DNA of 64,000 bases, taken from the NCBI GenBank assembly GCA_021733925.1, contig JAIPJY010000001.1:62001-126000 (forward strand), read 5' to 3'. Positions 1-8,862 of this stretch are shown here, piece after piece. This DNA comes from Prosthecobacter sp. (GTDB lineage: Bacteria > Verrucomicrobiota > Verrucomicrobiia > Verrucomicrobiales > Verrucomicrobiaceae). The first letter of the stretch is position 1. Every line of letters begins with the position of its first letter. The position numbers were made by a program, and so were the translations under genes. Under the pieces are notes generated by a model that ran no database searches, was not told where the DNA came from, and saw only the letters and a program-made list of their open reading frames with translations.

Positions 1-1
1 G

Positions 2-1264
2 CTCATGCATTCGTTCGATCTCGCCTTCAAAACCGGCGACAGATTCATCATCGAAGTGCATTCGCATGACCTTGGTCATCCCTCCGATCCGCATCTCGTT
101 ATCGAGAACCTCAAGCAGGACGCCGCAGGCAAGGAAACGCTCACGCCCCAGGCTGAAATCGCCGACGCGCCCGCCATCTCGCCCGCTCCCAGCATCAACC
201 TTCCCAATCGTGATCCCTCCTACGCCTACACGGCGAAGGCCGATGGCGTCTTTCGCCTCACCCTGCTCGACAACTTCAACACCACCGAACCTTTCGAACT
301 GCGCATTCTCAAGGATGCACCCATTCCCGCGCCGATCATCGCCCTCAATGCCATCTATAGCGGAACCACGACCAAGACCGCCGAGATTGGCAGCGCCAAT
401 GTGCTGCGTGGCGGCATCACAGCGCTTGAAGTGATCGCGCCAAATCGTAACGCTTTCAGTGAGCCCATTGAGCTCAAGACTGGCGGGCTTCCTGCAGGTG
501 TCACCTGCCTCGGCGGATTCATCGGTAGAGGCCAGTCGCTTGGCTACATCGCATTTCAAGCCGCTGCTGATGCGCCCGCCGGAGCCGGCATCCTCGATGG
601 CATCCCGCAGAGCCTCTTCGTGAGCTTTGCCCTTCCAGATATGACCAGGGGGTACACCCAGTATCGCACCACAGGTGCTCCTGTCCTCGGTGTCAGCACC
701 CAAACTGCGCCCGCCTTCATTCAAACCGAGAAGACCGACATCTTCGAAGTCGCCACCGACGCCAAACTTGAAATCGCCCTCAAAGTCACCCGTCATGCCG
801 ACTTCACTGAGGCTCTCAAGCTCAAAGCCCTTGGCCTCATCGACATCGCCAAAGCTCCCGATGCCGACATCCCTGCCAAAGCCGCCGCAGGCAAACTCAC
901 GCTCGATGTGAAAGCCCTCAAACTCGCCCCTGGTGACTACGGCTTCATCCTCCAAGGCCCTGCAAAGATGAAAATCCGCCGAGGTGTTGAAGAACTCAAC
1001 GCTGCCGAAGCCTCTGCCAAAAAAGCCGCCGAAGCTCAAGTTGCAGCCAAAAAGCAGCTCGACACCGCGAATGCCGACGCATCGCCGAAAAAAGCCGAAC
1101 TCGTCAAAGTCGCCACCGTCGCCCTCAAGACGGCTGACACCGCCAAAGCCGCCGCCGACAAGCTCGTCAAAGACCTTGCCGCGAAGTCCGTCGCCAAAGA
1201 TGCCACCTTCATCGTCTGTTCCAATCCCATCCGCATCCGCGTGAAGGAGGTCGCCAAGAAATGA
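2..1264 (+). CDS. Secreted PPC-like protein with C-terminal coiled coil, 5' end missing
   Basis: The reading frame is open to the left edge, so the first ATG (position 5) is probably internal and only the C-terminal ~420 residues are seen. The early part (HSFDLAFKTGDRFIIEVHS, then DGVFRLTLLDNF) resembles a beta-sandwich of the bacterial pre-peptidase (PPC) kind, which PVC bacteria often place beside heme-binding WD40 proteins. Near the end is an Ala/Lys-rich stretch of about 70 residues predicted to be coiled coil, then a short beta segment. The stop overlaps the start of the next gene by 4 bp (ATGA), so the two are probably translationally coupled. No catalytic motif was recognised; binding or scaffolding outside the cytoplasm is an inference. 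Confidence 0.6.
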   Translation, partial: LMHSFDLAFKTGDRFIIEVHSHDLGHPSDPHLVIENLKQDAAGKETLTPQAEIADAPAISPAPSINLPNRDPSYAYTAKADGVFRLTLLDNFNTTEPFELRILKDAPIPAPIIALNAIYSGTTTKTAEIGSANVLRGGITALEVIAPNRNAFSEPIELKTGGLPAGVTCLGGFIGRGQSLGYIAFQAAADAPAGAGILDGIPQSLFVSFALPDMTRGYTQYRTTGAPVLGVSTQTAPAFIQTEKTDIFEVATDAKLEIALKVTRHADFTEALKLKALGLIDIAKAPDADIPAKAAAGKLTLDVKALKLAPGDYGFILQGPAKMKIRRGVEELNAAEASAKKAAEAQVAAKKQLDTANADASPKKAELVKVATVALKTADTAKAAADKLVKDLAAKSVAKDATFIVCSNPIRIRVKEVAKK

Positions 1265-3717
1265 GAATCATCCTTCCACTCGTCATTCTTCATTCGTCAT
1301 TCGCCATGGCCGCGGCTCCCGCGCTCATTGATTACGACCAGCAAGTCCGTCCGTTCTTGAAGGACAACTGCATCGCCTGCCACAACAAGACCACCACCAA
1401 GGGCGGCCTCAACATGGAGACCCCCGAGCTCATGGCCAAGGGTGGCGAGAGCGACAAGGGCATCCTTCCCGGCAAAGGCGCGGACAGCGTCATGTATCAG
1501 GCCGCAGCGCACACCTGGGACTCCGAGATGCCGCCGAAGGGCAACAAGGTCGGTGCAGTGAATCTCACCGCCGAACAGCTCGCACTCTTCAAAGCATGGA
1601 TTGATCAAGGCGCGAAAGCCTCACCCAAAAAATTGCAGGTCATCGCCTGGGAGCCCCTGCCTGCGGGCTTGAATCCCATCTATGCCATCGCCGTTGCACC
1701 CCAGGGGGATTTCGCCGCTGCTGCCCGTGCAAATCAGATCAGCATCTACCATCTGCCCACGCAGAGCCTCGTCACCAAGCTCACAGATGAAACCCTTCGC
1801 AAATCCGGCCTCTACAAACAAGCCGGTGTCGCCCATCGCGATCTCGTGCAGTCTCTGGCCTTCAGTCCAGACGGCACGCACCTTGCCACCGGCAGCTTTC
1901 GCGAGGTGAAACTGTGGAAACGCAACGCCCCCGCAGCCCCCGCCTTCGCTCCTTCCGCCAAATTCACCGCGACTCAGGAAGCCGACAACTCAATCAAACT
2001 GACCGAAACCGCGGGTGGCAAACTGATCGCCCTCATTAAATCCGATCTCACCGCCGAGCAGGCCCTCGCTCAGCACAGCCTCACCGCTGTGCGTGCTGCC
2101 TTGGAAGTAACGTATCAAAATGAAGCCATCAAAAAATCAGAAACGGACTCCACCGAGCAGACCAATCGTTTGAAGAAAGCCAACGAACTCGCGGAACTCG
2201 CCAAAAAGGCGCTCGAAGACAAGAAGAAGGACATCAAGCCCAAGGAGGATGCCAAAGTCGCCGCCGACAAAGCAGCCAAAGAAGTCGCGGATGAAGTGGC
2301 CAAAGCCAGCGCCGGCAAGCCAGATGAAGCGCTCGCCAAAAAGCAGGCGGCTGCACAGGCCAGTCTTGCCACAGCCGCAACCGACCTTGCACAGGCTCAG
2401 GCCGCTCTCCAACGCGCTGAAGCTGCCATGGCAGTGGTCGCCACCGAAATCAAAAATGCCACCACCGATGCTAAAAAGGCGGCCGCGTTGACCGAACTCG
2501 TGGAACTCGCGAAGACAGGCCTCGCAGAGAAACAAAAGACATTCAAGTCCAGGGAAGCTGTCAAAGCCGCTGCCGACAAGACGGCGAAAGAAGTCTCCGA
2601 TCAAATGGCCATGCTGCCCAAGAGCAAACCGGATGACGCCTTGGTCAAAAAGAACACCGATGCCCAGGAGAAGGCCACAAAGGCCGCCAGCGACCTCAAA
2701 CTCGCCCAGGAAGCCTTCACCCGTGCCGAGGCCGCCATCACCGACACGGCGAATGAAATCAAGCTCGTCACCGAAAACGAAAAGAAGGCCAAGCAGACTG
2801 TCCTTGATGCCAAGGCACGCCTCGAAGTGGTGAAAAAGGCGGCGGAGAAAGCAAACGCGGATCGTGACCTCATCGCCAAAACACTCACCACGGGCCTCAA
2901 GAAAGCCAAGTCGCTCCAGTTCTCCACGAACGGCCTCGAACTGATCGCCGAACAGGACAGCGGCCCTCCGCTCGCCTGGAGCACCGTGAATGGCAAACCC
3001 ATCGTTCCCGGCAGCACGACTGAGATGTGGACCCTCGAACGCACCTTTGGTACCGGCGATGGCAATTCCTTGATCACCGACCGTGCGAACAGTCTCGCTT
3101 TCAGCCCCGACGGCAAAACACTTGCCATCGGCAGCGGCGAGCCCTCCCGCAGCGGCGACATCACCCTGTGGGACATGTCGACTGGAAAGCTCACCAAGGA
3201 CTATGCTGAGCGCCATCTCGACAGCATCTTCGCGCTCGACTTCTCGCCCGATGGCAAGCTCCTCGCTTCCGGCGGCGCTGACAAAGCCGTGCGCATCACC
3301 GACTTGAGCACGGGCAAAGTCGTGAAAGTCTTTGAAGGCCACACGCACCATGTGCTGGGCCTTTCGTGGCGTGCCGACGGCCGCCTCCTGGCCAGCAGCG
3401 GTGCCGACAACGTCGTCAAAGTATGGGACTGGACCACCGGCGACCGTCGCAAGAGCGTCGACGGCTGGGACAAGGAAGTCACCGGCATTCACTACCTCGG
3501 TGCCGCCGATCAAATCGCCACCAGCGCCGGCGACACCAAGCTCCGCCTCATCACCAGCGACGGCGGCGTAGTGAAACTGCTTCCCGGCTCCACCTCCTTC
3601 CTCCAATCACTCGCCACCACCCGCTCCGGCGACGTGGTTCTCGGCGGCGATCAAGACGGCAACGTCCGCGCCTGGGATGTCGCCACGGCGAAGGAGATCG
3701 CTGTCTTCAAGCCCTGA
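1261..3717 (+). CDS. Secreted cytochrome c/WD40 protein with duplicated coiled-coil insert
   Basis: 818 aa. Residues 1-19 form a signal peptide whose core (VILHSSF) comes from a dispersed repeat. A planctomycete-type cytochrome c domain follows with one heme motif CIACH (C37-H41). WD40 units are seen near residues 200-220 (LAFSPDGTHLATGS) and, after a gap of almost 400 residues, near 615-730 (LAFSPDGKTLAIGSG, FSPDGKLLASGGADKAV, LLASSGADNVVKVWD). The gap is filled by an Ala/Lys/Glu-rich coiled coil made of two ~103-residue tandem copies (about 309-411 and 412-514). The family is abundant in PVC bacteria, but its biochemical role is not established; a periplasmic electron-transfer or scaffold protein is likely. 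The start is fixed by the ATGA overlap with the upstream gene. Confidence 0.8.
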   Translation: MRIILPLVILHSSFAMAAAPALIDYDQQVRPFLKDNCIACHNKTTTKGGLNMETPELMAKGGESDKGILPGKGADSVMYQAAAHTWDSEMPPKGNKVGAVNLTAEQLALFKAWIDQGAKASPKKLQVIAWEPLPAGLNPIYAIAVAPQGDFAAAARANQISIYHLPTQSLVTKLTDETLRKSGLYKQAGVAHRDLVQSLAFSPDGTHLATGSFREVKLWKRNAPAAPAFAPSAKFTATQEADNSIKLTETAGGKLIALIKSDLTAEQALAQHSLTAVRAALEVTYQNEAIKKSETDSTEQTNRLKKANELAELAKKALEDKKKDIKPKEDAKVAADKAAKEVADEVAKASAGKPDEALAKKQAAAQASLATAATDLAQAQAALQRAEAAMAVVATEIKNATTDAKKAAALTELVELAKTGLAEKQKTFKSREAVKAAADKTAKEVSDQMAMLPKSKPDDALVKKNTDAQEKATKAASDLKLAQEAFTRAEAAITDTANEIKLVTENEKKAKQTVLDAKARLEVVKKAAEKANADRDLIAKTLTTGLKKAKSLQFSTNGLELIAEQDSGPPLAWSTVNGKPIVPGSTTEMWTLERTFGTGDGNSLITDRANSLAFSPDGKTLAIGSGEPSRSGDITLWDMSTGKLTKDYAERHLDSIFALDFSPDGKLLASGGADKAVRITDLSTGKVVKVFEGHTHHVLGLSWRADGRLLASSGADNVVKVWDWTTGDRRKSVDGWDKEVTGIHYLGAADQIATSAGDTKLRLITSDGGVVKLLPGSTSFLQSLATTRSGDVVLGGDQDGNVRAWDVATAKEIAVFKP
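1270..1307 (+). repeat. Dispersed CATTCGTCATTC repeat inside a signal peptide
   Basis: The sequence reads ...cactcgtcattcttcattcgtcattcgcc, a short tandem motif that recurs between genes at 15993-16021 (opposite orientation) and 52508-52545. Here it is translated as LVILHSSFA and forms the hydrophobic core of the signal peptide of the cytochrome/WD40 protein. Confidence 0.6.
2185..2802 (+). repeat. Diverged tandem duplication encoding coiled coil
   Basis: Two adjacent ~309-bp units encode residues about 309-411 and 412-514 of the cytochrome/WD40 protein. Matching landmarks keep a constant 103-residue offset: ELAELAKK with ELVELAKT, VAADKAAKEV with AAADKTAKEV, and RAEAAMAVVATEIK with RAEAAITDTANEIK. 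The copies have diverged strongly at DNA level, so the duplication is old and retained as protein structure. Confidence 0.75.
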
Positions 3718-3801
3718 TCAGGCACAATCTCAGCGCAGAGTGAAGCCGCGAGAAAGGATGCTGACAGCGTCGCGTTAGCCTGCTGTACTCATCCAATCAT
3801 C

Positions 3802-4662
3802 ATGCGTCGCCTTCATACCCTCCTTCTTCCCCTCCTCGCTTCAGCCCTTCTCGTTCCCAATCGTGGCACTGCGGAAATCGCCGTCAAAAACGGCGAGAAA
3901 ATCGCCTTCCTCGGCGATTCCATCACTGCTCAAGGCTGGGGCAATCCCGCAGGCTATGTGCGCCTGGTGATCGCCGGCTTGGAAGCCAATGGCATCAAAG
4001 CCGAGCCTGTGCCCGCCGGTATCGGTGGTCATAAATCCGACCAGATGCTCGCACGCCTCGACAAGGACGTGCTGAGCAAGAAACCCCAGTGGATGACTCT
4101 GAGCTGCGGCGTGAACGATGTCTGGCACGGTGCGCGTGGCGTGCCCCTTGATGATGCCATGGCAAAAAGCGGCACCTACGACGCCAATGTGGTCACCCGT
4201 GGCACCTACAAGAAGAACATCACCGCGATCATCGATCAAGCGCAGGCCGCAGGCGTGAAGCCGGTCATGCTCACGGCCACCGTGATTCAAGAAAATCTCG
4301 ATAGCAAAGAAAACGGCCTGATCGCCCCCTACAACGCCTTCCTCCGTGAACTCGCAAAAGAAAAGCATCTCCCTTTGGCAGACCTGAACTCGATGTTTCA
4401 AGAGCGCATCAAAGCCGAGAACAAGCCGAACGTGAAAGTGCTCACCAGCGATGGCGTCCACATGAATGTCGAAGGCAACAAGCTCATGGCCATCGGTGTT
4501 CTGCAGGCGCTGGGCCTCAATGCCGCCGAACTCGACAAAGCCAAAGCCTCCTGGCAGCCGCTCGAAGCTGCTGGTATCATGGCGGCGCAGAAAGCTGCTG
4601 AAGCCAAAGCCAAAGCTGCCGCTGAGAAGGCCAAACAGAATTCAGCAGTGAAGCAAAAGTAA
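3802..4662 (+). CDS. Secreted SGNH/GDSL hydrolase
   Basis: 286 aa with an N-terminal signal peptide (MRRLHTLLLPLLASALLV). SGNH blocks are visible: block I FLGDSIT (Ser about 40), block III CGVNDVW, and block V DGVHMN giving the catalytic Asp and His. The family removes acyl or acetyl groups from carbohydrates or lipids. The last ~30 residues are an Ala/Lys-rich helix (AAEAKAKAAAEKAKQ) like the coiled-coil tail of the first gene in the window. It is followed after 16 bp by a BNR-repeat protein, so the two are probably co-transcribed and act on the same glycan. Exact substrate unknown. Confidence 0.85.
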   Translation: MRRLHTLLLPLLASALLVPNRGTAEIAVKNGEKIAFLGDSITAQGWGNPAGYVRLVIAGLEANGIKAEPVPAGIGGHKSDQMLARLDKDVLSKKPQWMTLSCGVNDVWHGARGVPLDDAMAKSGTYDANVVTRGTYKKNITAIIDQAQAAGVKPVMLTATVIQENLDSKENGLIAPYNAFLRELAKEKHLPLADLNSMFQERIKAENKPNVKVLTSDGVHMNVEGNKLMAIGVLQALGLNAAELDKAKASWQPLEAAGIMAAQKAAEAKAKAAAEKAKQNSAVKQK

Positions 4663-4678
4663 CCGGTTTTCCCCAGTC

Positions 4679-6289
4679 ATGAAATTCCTGCTTTTAGCAT
4701 GGGGTGTTGTCGCGTTGAGCAGCCGGCTCAGCGCCGCTGATGACATCACCTGGCTTATCAATTACGATGGCAAAACATTGCCTGACGCGACCTGGGCCAC
4801 CGTCGGTACGGTGAACGCAAAATTGGAAAGCGAAGGCCTGCGCCTCATCGATGACGGCAAGGACTTCGGTCACTTTCGCGCTTCGTGGAAAGCGAGTCCC
4901 GGCGACGAGATCATCGTCGAGGCCACGGTGAAAACGGGCGTCATCACCGGTTCGCAGGCGAAAAAACCCGTGACCTCGCTCTGGCCCTGGCGCGATGGCG
5001 CACCTGTGATGGTGCACGTGAGCGATGGCAGGCATCAGGAGGGACTGGTCTTGTTTCCAGCGCAGGCGACGAGTTTCACAGATCGCTTCATCCCGATGGA
5101 CACCTCGAACCGGTTTCACACCTACCGCCTCATCATTCGTGACACGGACATGAGCATGTGGGTGGATGGCGTTCAGAAAGTGACGGGCCAAAACGCCTTC
5201 TGGAAACCTGCGGATTCACCCGAGCCTTTCATTCAATTCGGATCAAGCGCCAAGGTTGCCACTGGCGAAGCCATCTGGTCGTCGGTGAAACTCGGCGTGC
5301 GCAAAGCCGCCGCGCCATTGCCACCCGATCCGGTCAAACTCACGATCAGCGAGCCATGGCTGATCCCACGGGAAGACGTGAAGCAGACGCGGCCTTACCT
5401 CTATGACATGGGCCGGGGGCTGCTCCTCACGAGTGTCGCCCAGGGGCCGGATGCTTTCTATGAACCCTATGGCCTGCTCAAATCCACCGATGCAGGCAAA
5501 ACATGGGCGCCCATCCCCGGCCTCGACAAAGTCGACACCACCCCGCTGCCCTGTGTGCGACGTCCCGATGGCAGCATCCTCGGCATCTCACGCTGGACGC
5601 GCACCCAGCCGGACGGGCGCATAGTGGGCAGGACAACCAGGCTGAATGAAGACGCCACCAGCTTCACGATGATGGACAATGAGATCATCCTGCCAAAGCA
5701 GTACACCAATGAGTCCAAAGGCGACCAGATCATCTGCGAGCGCCACATCTGGAATGATGACGATGGCGGCATCACCATGGTGGTATGGAGCCGCAAGGCG
5801 GTGAAGCTTGCGGACGGCCGCAACAACACGGTCCGCTGGTCACACCTCATGCGCAGCACCGACGAAGGCAAAACGTGGAATTATTTCTCCACCGTCGGCC
5901 CTGGCGGCGAACCCGCCGTCGTGCGCCTCAGCGCCACCGAGCAAACCGCCGTGATTCGTGGCGACCGCAATTCACGCATGAAACAGACATTTTCTCACGA
6001 CAGTGGCAGGACATGGAGCAAGCCCGTCGAACTCGAAGTCGGCAGAGTGCTGCCCGATCTCGTGCTCATGAGCAACGGCGTCCTCGCCTGCAGTTACGGC
6101 CGGCCCGCAAGCTGCCTCATGTTCAGCCTCGATGGCGGCAAAACCTGGCCCTCTCATCATGTGGTCTCCGAAAAGACCGGTTTCAATTACACCAGCATCC
6201 GCGAGATAAGCCCCGGACGGCTGCTCTATCTGCACGATGCACCCAAGATGAGCGGCTTCTTGATTGATGTGGAGAAGGTCAATCCTTAG
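4679..6289 (+). CDS. Secreted BNR-repeat (sialidase-like) protein
   Basis: 536 aa with a signal peptide (cut near SRLSA-ADD). The N-terminal ~200 residues look like a laminin-G/DUF1080-type jelly roll (HTYRLIIRDTDMSMWVDG). The C-terminal half is a beta propeller with four Asp boxes: STDAGKTW, STDEGKTW, SHDSGRTW and SLDGGKTW. The arginine motif (F/Y)RIP of true sialidases was not found, so sialidase activity is unproven; many such PVC proteins act on, or only bind, other glycans. It lies between the SGNH hydrolase and a second jelly-roll protein. Confidence 0.75.
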   Translation: MKFLLLAWGVVALSSRLSAADDITWLINYDGKTLPDATWATVGTVNAKLESEGLRLIDDGKDFGHFRASWKASPGDEIIVEATVKTGVITGSQAKKPVTSLWPWRDGAPVMVHVSDGRHQEGLVLFPAQATSFTDRFIPMDTSNRFHTYRLIIRDTDMSMWVDGVQKVTGQNAFWKPADSPEPFIQFGSSAKVATGEAIWSSVKLGVRKAAAPLPPDPVKLTISEPWLIPREDVKQTRPYLYDMGRGLLLTSVAQGPDAFYEPYGLLKSTDAGKTWAPIPGLDKVDTTPLPCVRRPDGSILGISRWTRTQPDGRIVGRTTRLNEDATSFTMMDNEIILPKQYTNESKGDQIICERHIWNDDDGGITMVVWSRKAVKLADGRNNTVRWSHLMRSTDEGKTWNYFSTVGPGGEPAVVRLSATEQTAVIRGDRNSRMKQTFSHDSGRTWSKPVELEVGRVLPDLVLMSNGVLACSYGRPASCLMFSLDGGKTWPSHHVVSEKTGFNYTSIREISPGRLLYLHDAPKMSGFLIDVEKVNP

Positions 6290-6353
6290 CTATGGAAGCG
6301 CCTTCGCGGCCAGAGACAGATGCTTCTTCGCAACCTCATTCCCCGATCAATCC

Positions 6354-7115
6354 ATGAACCTCCTGCGTCATTTTCTTCTCTTCTCAGCAATCCTGCCGCT
6401 CGCAGCCGCAGACACCCCACGTGATGATGCCGCCTGGCTGCGCGAAAAAGGCCAGATGATCTTCCATGACGCCTTCGAGCGTGAGGAGGACGGCAATCTC
6501 GCCAAAGCCATCGGCAATGGTTGGAACAGCGCCACGGCAGACCGTGTACCACAAATCAAGATGGCCGATCTCGATGAGGGCATCCTGAAAATAGCCAGTG
6601 CCTCCAAAGAAGCCGGTCATGCCGCGCACATCCATCACGAAGCGGGCTTCACCGATGGCGGAGCGGTGGTCCGCTTCAGCTTCCCCGGTCTCTCAAAAAG
6701 CGAATCACTTCAGCTCGGTTACGTGGATCGCGAATTGAAAGGCGTTCACGCCGGGCATCTCTGCTACGGCATTCTGAGCCAGAGCAGCATCACGCTGATC
6801 GATCAAAAAACCGGCATCATGAACCTGGAAAACCGCAAGCGCCGCGATGACTACCTGGCCCGCAAGGAAAAGCCACCCGCTGATTTCGAAGCCCTGCTCA
6901 ATTCCAAGAAAGTCGGCGTCCCGTGGAAAGCCGATCACGAATGGCACGAACTCGTCCTCGTCACCGAAGGTGACCAAATGCGCCTCAGCCTCGATGGCAA
7001 AGTCATCGTCAGTCATCACTCGGAAGGTTATGCCCACACGATGAAACGCTGGTTCAGCTTCTTGGTGCCGAACACAGTGTGGATTGACGACGTGAAGATT
7101 TGGAAAGTGAAGTGA
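6354..7115 (+). CDS. Secreted DUF1080-like jelly-roll protein
   Basis: 253 aa from the ATG at 6354, chosen because it opens a proper signal peptide (NLLRHFLLFSAILPLAAA) and avoids overlapping the previous gene; an ATG at 6264 is in frame but adds an unlikely 30-residue leader. The mature part has features of a concanavalin-like fold (MIFHDAFEREEDG, HEWHELVLVTEGDQMRLSLDGK, WIDDVKIWKVK). Proteins of this type are common in planctomycetes and verrucomicrobia near sulfatases and probably bind or cleave sugars. It resembles the protein at 34591-35268 in architecture. Confidence 0.7.
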   Translation: MNLLRHFLLFSAILPLAAADTPRDDAAWLREKGQMIFHDAFEREEDGNLAKAIGNGWNSATADRVPQIKMADLDEGILKIASASKEAGHAAHIHHEAGFTDGGAVVRFSFPGLSKSESLQLGYVDRELKGVHAGHLCYGILSQSSITLIDQKTGIMNLENRKRRDDYLARKEKPPADFEALLNSKKVGVPWKADHEWHELVLVTEGDQMRLSLDGKVIVSHHSEGYAHTMKRWFSFLVPNTVWIDDVKIWKVK

Positions 7116-7121
7116 TCCACC

Positions 7122-7874
7122 ATGAAGCCCGTCCACATTGCCATCGCGGCACTCCTGCTCACCGCCGCATTGGCCTGGCGCTCCATCGCCGTCGAGCCAG
7201 TCGCAGAACGTCTGGTCGTGCTCACCTTTGACGACTCCGTAGCCAGCCACGCCACCTTTGTGGCTCCTCTGCTCAAAAAGCACGGCTTCGGCGCAACCTT
7301 CTTCATCACCGAAGGCTTCGAATTCCTCGTGGACAAGACGCACTACATGACCTGGGAACAGATTCAGGCGCTGAACGCCGATGGCTTCGAGATCGGCAAT
7401 CACACCCGCAAACACGCAGGCGTGGCCAAACAAAAACCGGAGCAACTGGCCGTCGATGTGGAATTCATCGAGCAGCAGTGCGCCAAATACGGCATTCCAA
7501 AACCCGTGAGCTTTTGCTATCCCGGCTATCAGACCAGCGAGCCTGCGGTGAAGCTCCTGCGCGAGCGTGGCTACCAGTTTGCCCGTGCAGGCGGTGCGCA
7601 GGCCTTTGATCCATCCAAGGATGATCCGCTCACCATCCCCCAGGCCTTCGATGGCAAACCGGACAGCACACTGGAGCAGTTCAAAGCCGCAGTGGCTCAG
7701 GCACACGATGGCAAGATCGCCGTGATGACCTTCCACGGCGTGCCCGACATCCAGCATCCGTGGGTCAACACCGAACCCGTGAAGTTCGAGAGCTACATGC
7801 AGCATCTCAAAGACGAAGGCTGCAAGGTCATCGCCATGCGCGATCTGGCGAAGTATCTCTCAGCACGGAAATAA
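7122..7874 (+). CDS. Polysaccharide deacetylase (NodB-type, CE4)
   Basis: 250 aa with an N-terminal signal or anchor segment (IAIAALLLTAALAW). The NodB fold is shown by motif 1 LTFDDS (D37/D38), motif 2 NHTRKH (H94 and H98) completing the Asp-His-His metal triad, and the later FCYPGYQ and MTFHGV motifs. The family removes N- or O-acetyl groups from polysaccharides. It starts 6 bp after the jelly-roll gene, supporting one operon devoted to an acetylated glycan. Confidence 0.85.
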   Translation: MKPVHIAIAALLLTAALAWRSIAVEPVAERLVVLTFDDSVASHATFVAPLLKKHGFGATFFITEGFEFLVDKTHYMTWEQIQALNADGFEIGNHTRKHAGVAKQKPEQLAVDVEFIEQQCAKYGIPKPVSFCYPGYQTSEPAVKLLRERGYQFARAGGAQAFDPSKDDPLTIPQAFDGKPDSTLEQFKAAVAQAHDGKIAVMTFHGVPDIQHPWVNTEPVKFESYMQHLKDEGCKVIAMRDLAKYLSARK

Positions 7875-7904
7875 GGCAGAATGGCGGCGTATAGGTCACC
7901 AACC

Positions 7905-8762
7905 ATGAAACTCATCCTTCTCGCCACCCTCGCTTGTGCCTCCACTGCGTTCTCTCAGAGCGTGAAGTCCAACATCCCCTATGTCGAAAACGGTCACGCA
8001 CGCTACGTGCTCGACATCTACTCACCGCCGAACGCCAAAAACCTGCCCGTCGTGTTCTGGATCCACGGCGGCGGCTGGACTCAGGGCGACAAAACCGATG
8101 TGAAGCTCAAACCCCAGTGGTTCATGGACAAAGGCTTTGTGGTTGTTTCCACCAACTACCGCCTCCTCCCTGAGGTGGACATGGGTACGCTCACACGCGA
8201 TGTCGCCAAAGCCTTCGGCTGGATGGAAAAACACATCGCTGAATACGGCGGCGACCCAACGCGAGTCCTCGTCGGCGGTCACTCCGCCGGAGCCCAGCTC
8301 GCGGCGCTCCTTTGCATCGATGACCGTTACCTGAAGGCCGAAGGTGCATCCTTCGACTGCCTCATCGGCTGCGTCCCAGTGGACGGCGACACCTACGACG
8401 TGCCCGCCATCATCGAGACAGCGGAGACTCGTCTCCGCGTCCACCATCTGCCACCGCGTGTGAACGGCCACCGCGAAAAGTTTGGCGGCACACCAGAAAA
8501 GCATGTGGACTTCTCCGCCGTCACCCATGTGGCCAAGGGCAAAGGCATCCCCCCATTCTTCATCCTGCATGTGGCCGCTCATCCAGACACCAGCGCACAG
8601 GCCGCACGGCTTGGCAATGCGCTGAAGGAAGCCGGAGTTCCAACGACAGTCTTCGGTGCCAAAGACACCAGTCACGTGAAACTCAACGACGACCTCGGCC
8701 TGCCCGACGATCCCGCGACGAAGGCCTTGGATTCCTTCGTGTCGGCTGTGCTGAAAAAGTGA
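7905..8762 (+). CDS. Secreted alpha/beta hydrolase (carboxylesterase, BD-FAE/HSL-like)
   Basis: 285 aa from ATG 7905, which begins a clear signal peptide ([19 protein letters not shown]); an upstream in-frame ATG at 7881 gives only a short polar leader. The oxyanion motif HGGGW lies at residues 54-58 and the nucleophile elbow GHSAG has Ser at about 127; His is in DTSHVKL near the C terminus. The family hydrolyses short acyl or feruloyl-type esters, which fits the deacetylase just upstream. Confidence 0.85.
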   Translation: MKLILLATLACASTAFSQSVKSNIPYVENGHARYVLDIYSPPNAKNLPVVFWIHGGGWTQGDKTDVKLKPQWFMDKGFVVVSTNYRLLPEVDMGTLTRDVAKAFGWMEKHIAEYGGDPTRVLVGGHSAGAQLAALLCIDDRYLKAEGASFDCLIGCVPVDGDTYDVPAIIETAETRLRVHHLPPRVNGHREKFGGTPEKHVDFSAVTHVAKGKGIPPFFILHVAAHPDTSAQAARLGNALKEAGVPTTVFGAKDTSHVKLNDDLGLPDDPATKALDSFVSAVLKK

Positions 8763-8817
8763 CAGCATCGGCCCATGTCCGATTCGGCCAAAATCATGTC
8801 TGTATCATGCTAAGGCC

Positions 8818-8862
8818 GGTGGTTGTTTGTATAAGCAGGGTTGCCAACCTGCTCCAACCACC
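8818..8862 (+). repeat. Nested hairpin ending at a start codon
   Basis: The outer arms GGTGGTTG (8818-8825) and CAACCACC (8855-8862) pair perfectly, and inside them AGCAGG (8834-8839) pairs with CCTGCT (8848-8853). The structure ends on the base before the ATG at 8863, covering the whole ribosome-binding region. It resembles the dispersed palindromes elsewhere in the window and may either be a recently inserted repeat or control translation. Confidence 0.55.

Noticed and set aside
2137-3606. 489-codon open frame antisense to the cytochrome/WD40 gene
   Set aside because: Composition is what high-GC third positions of the real gene produce on the other strand; no family features, and the plus-strand gene has clear motifs.
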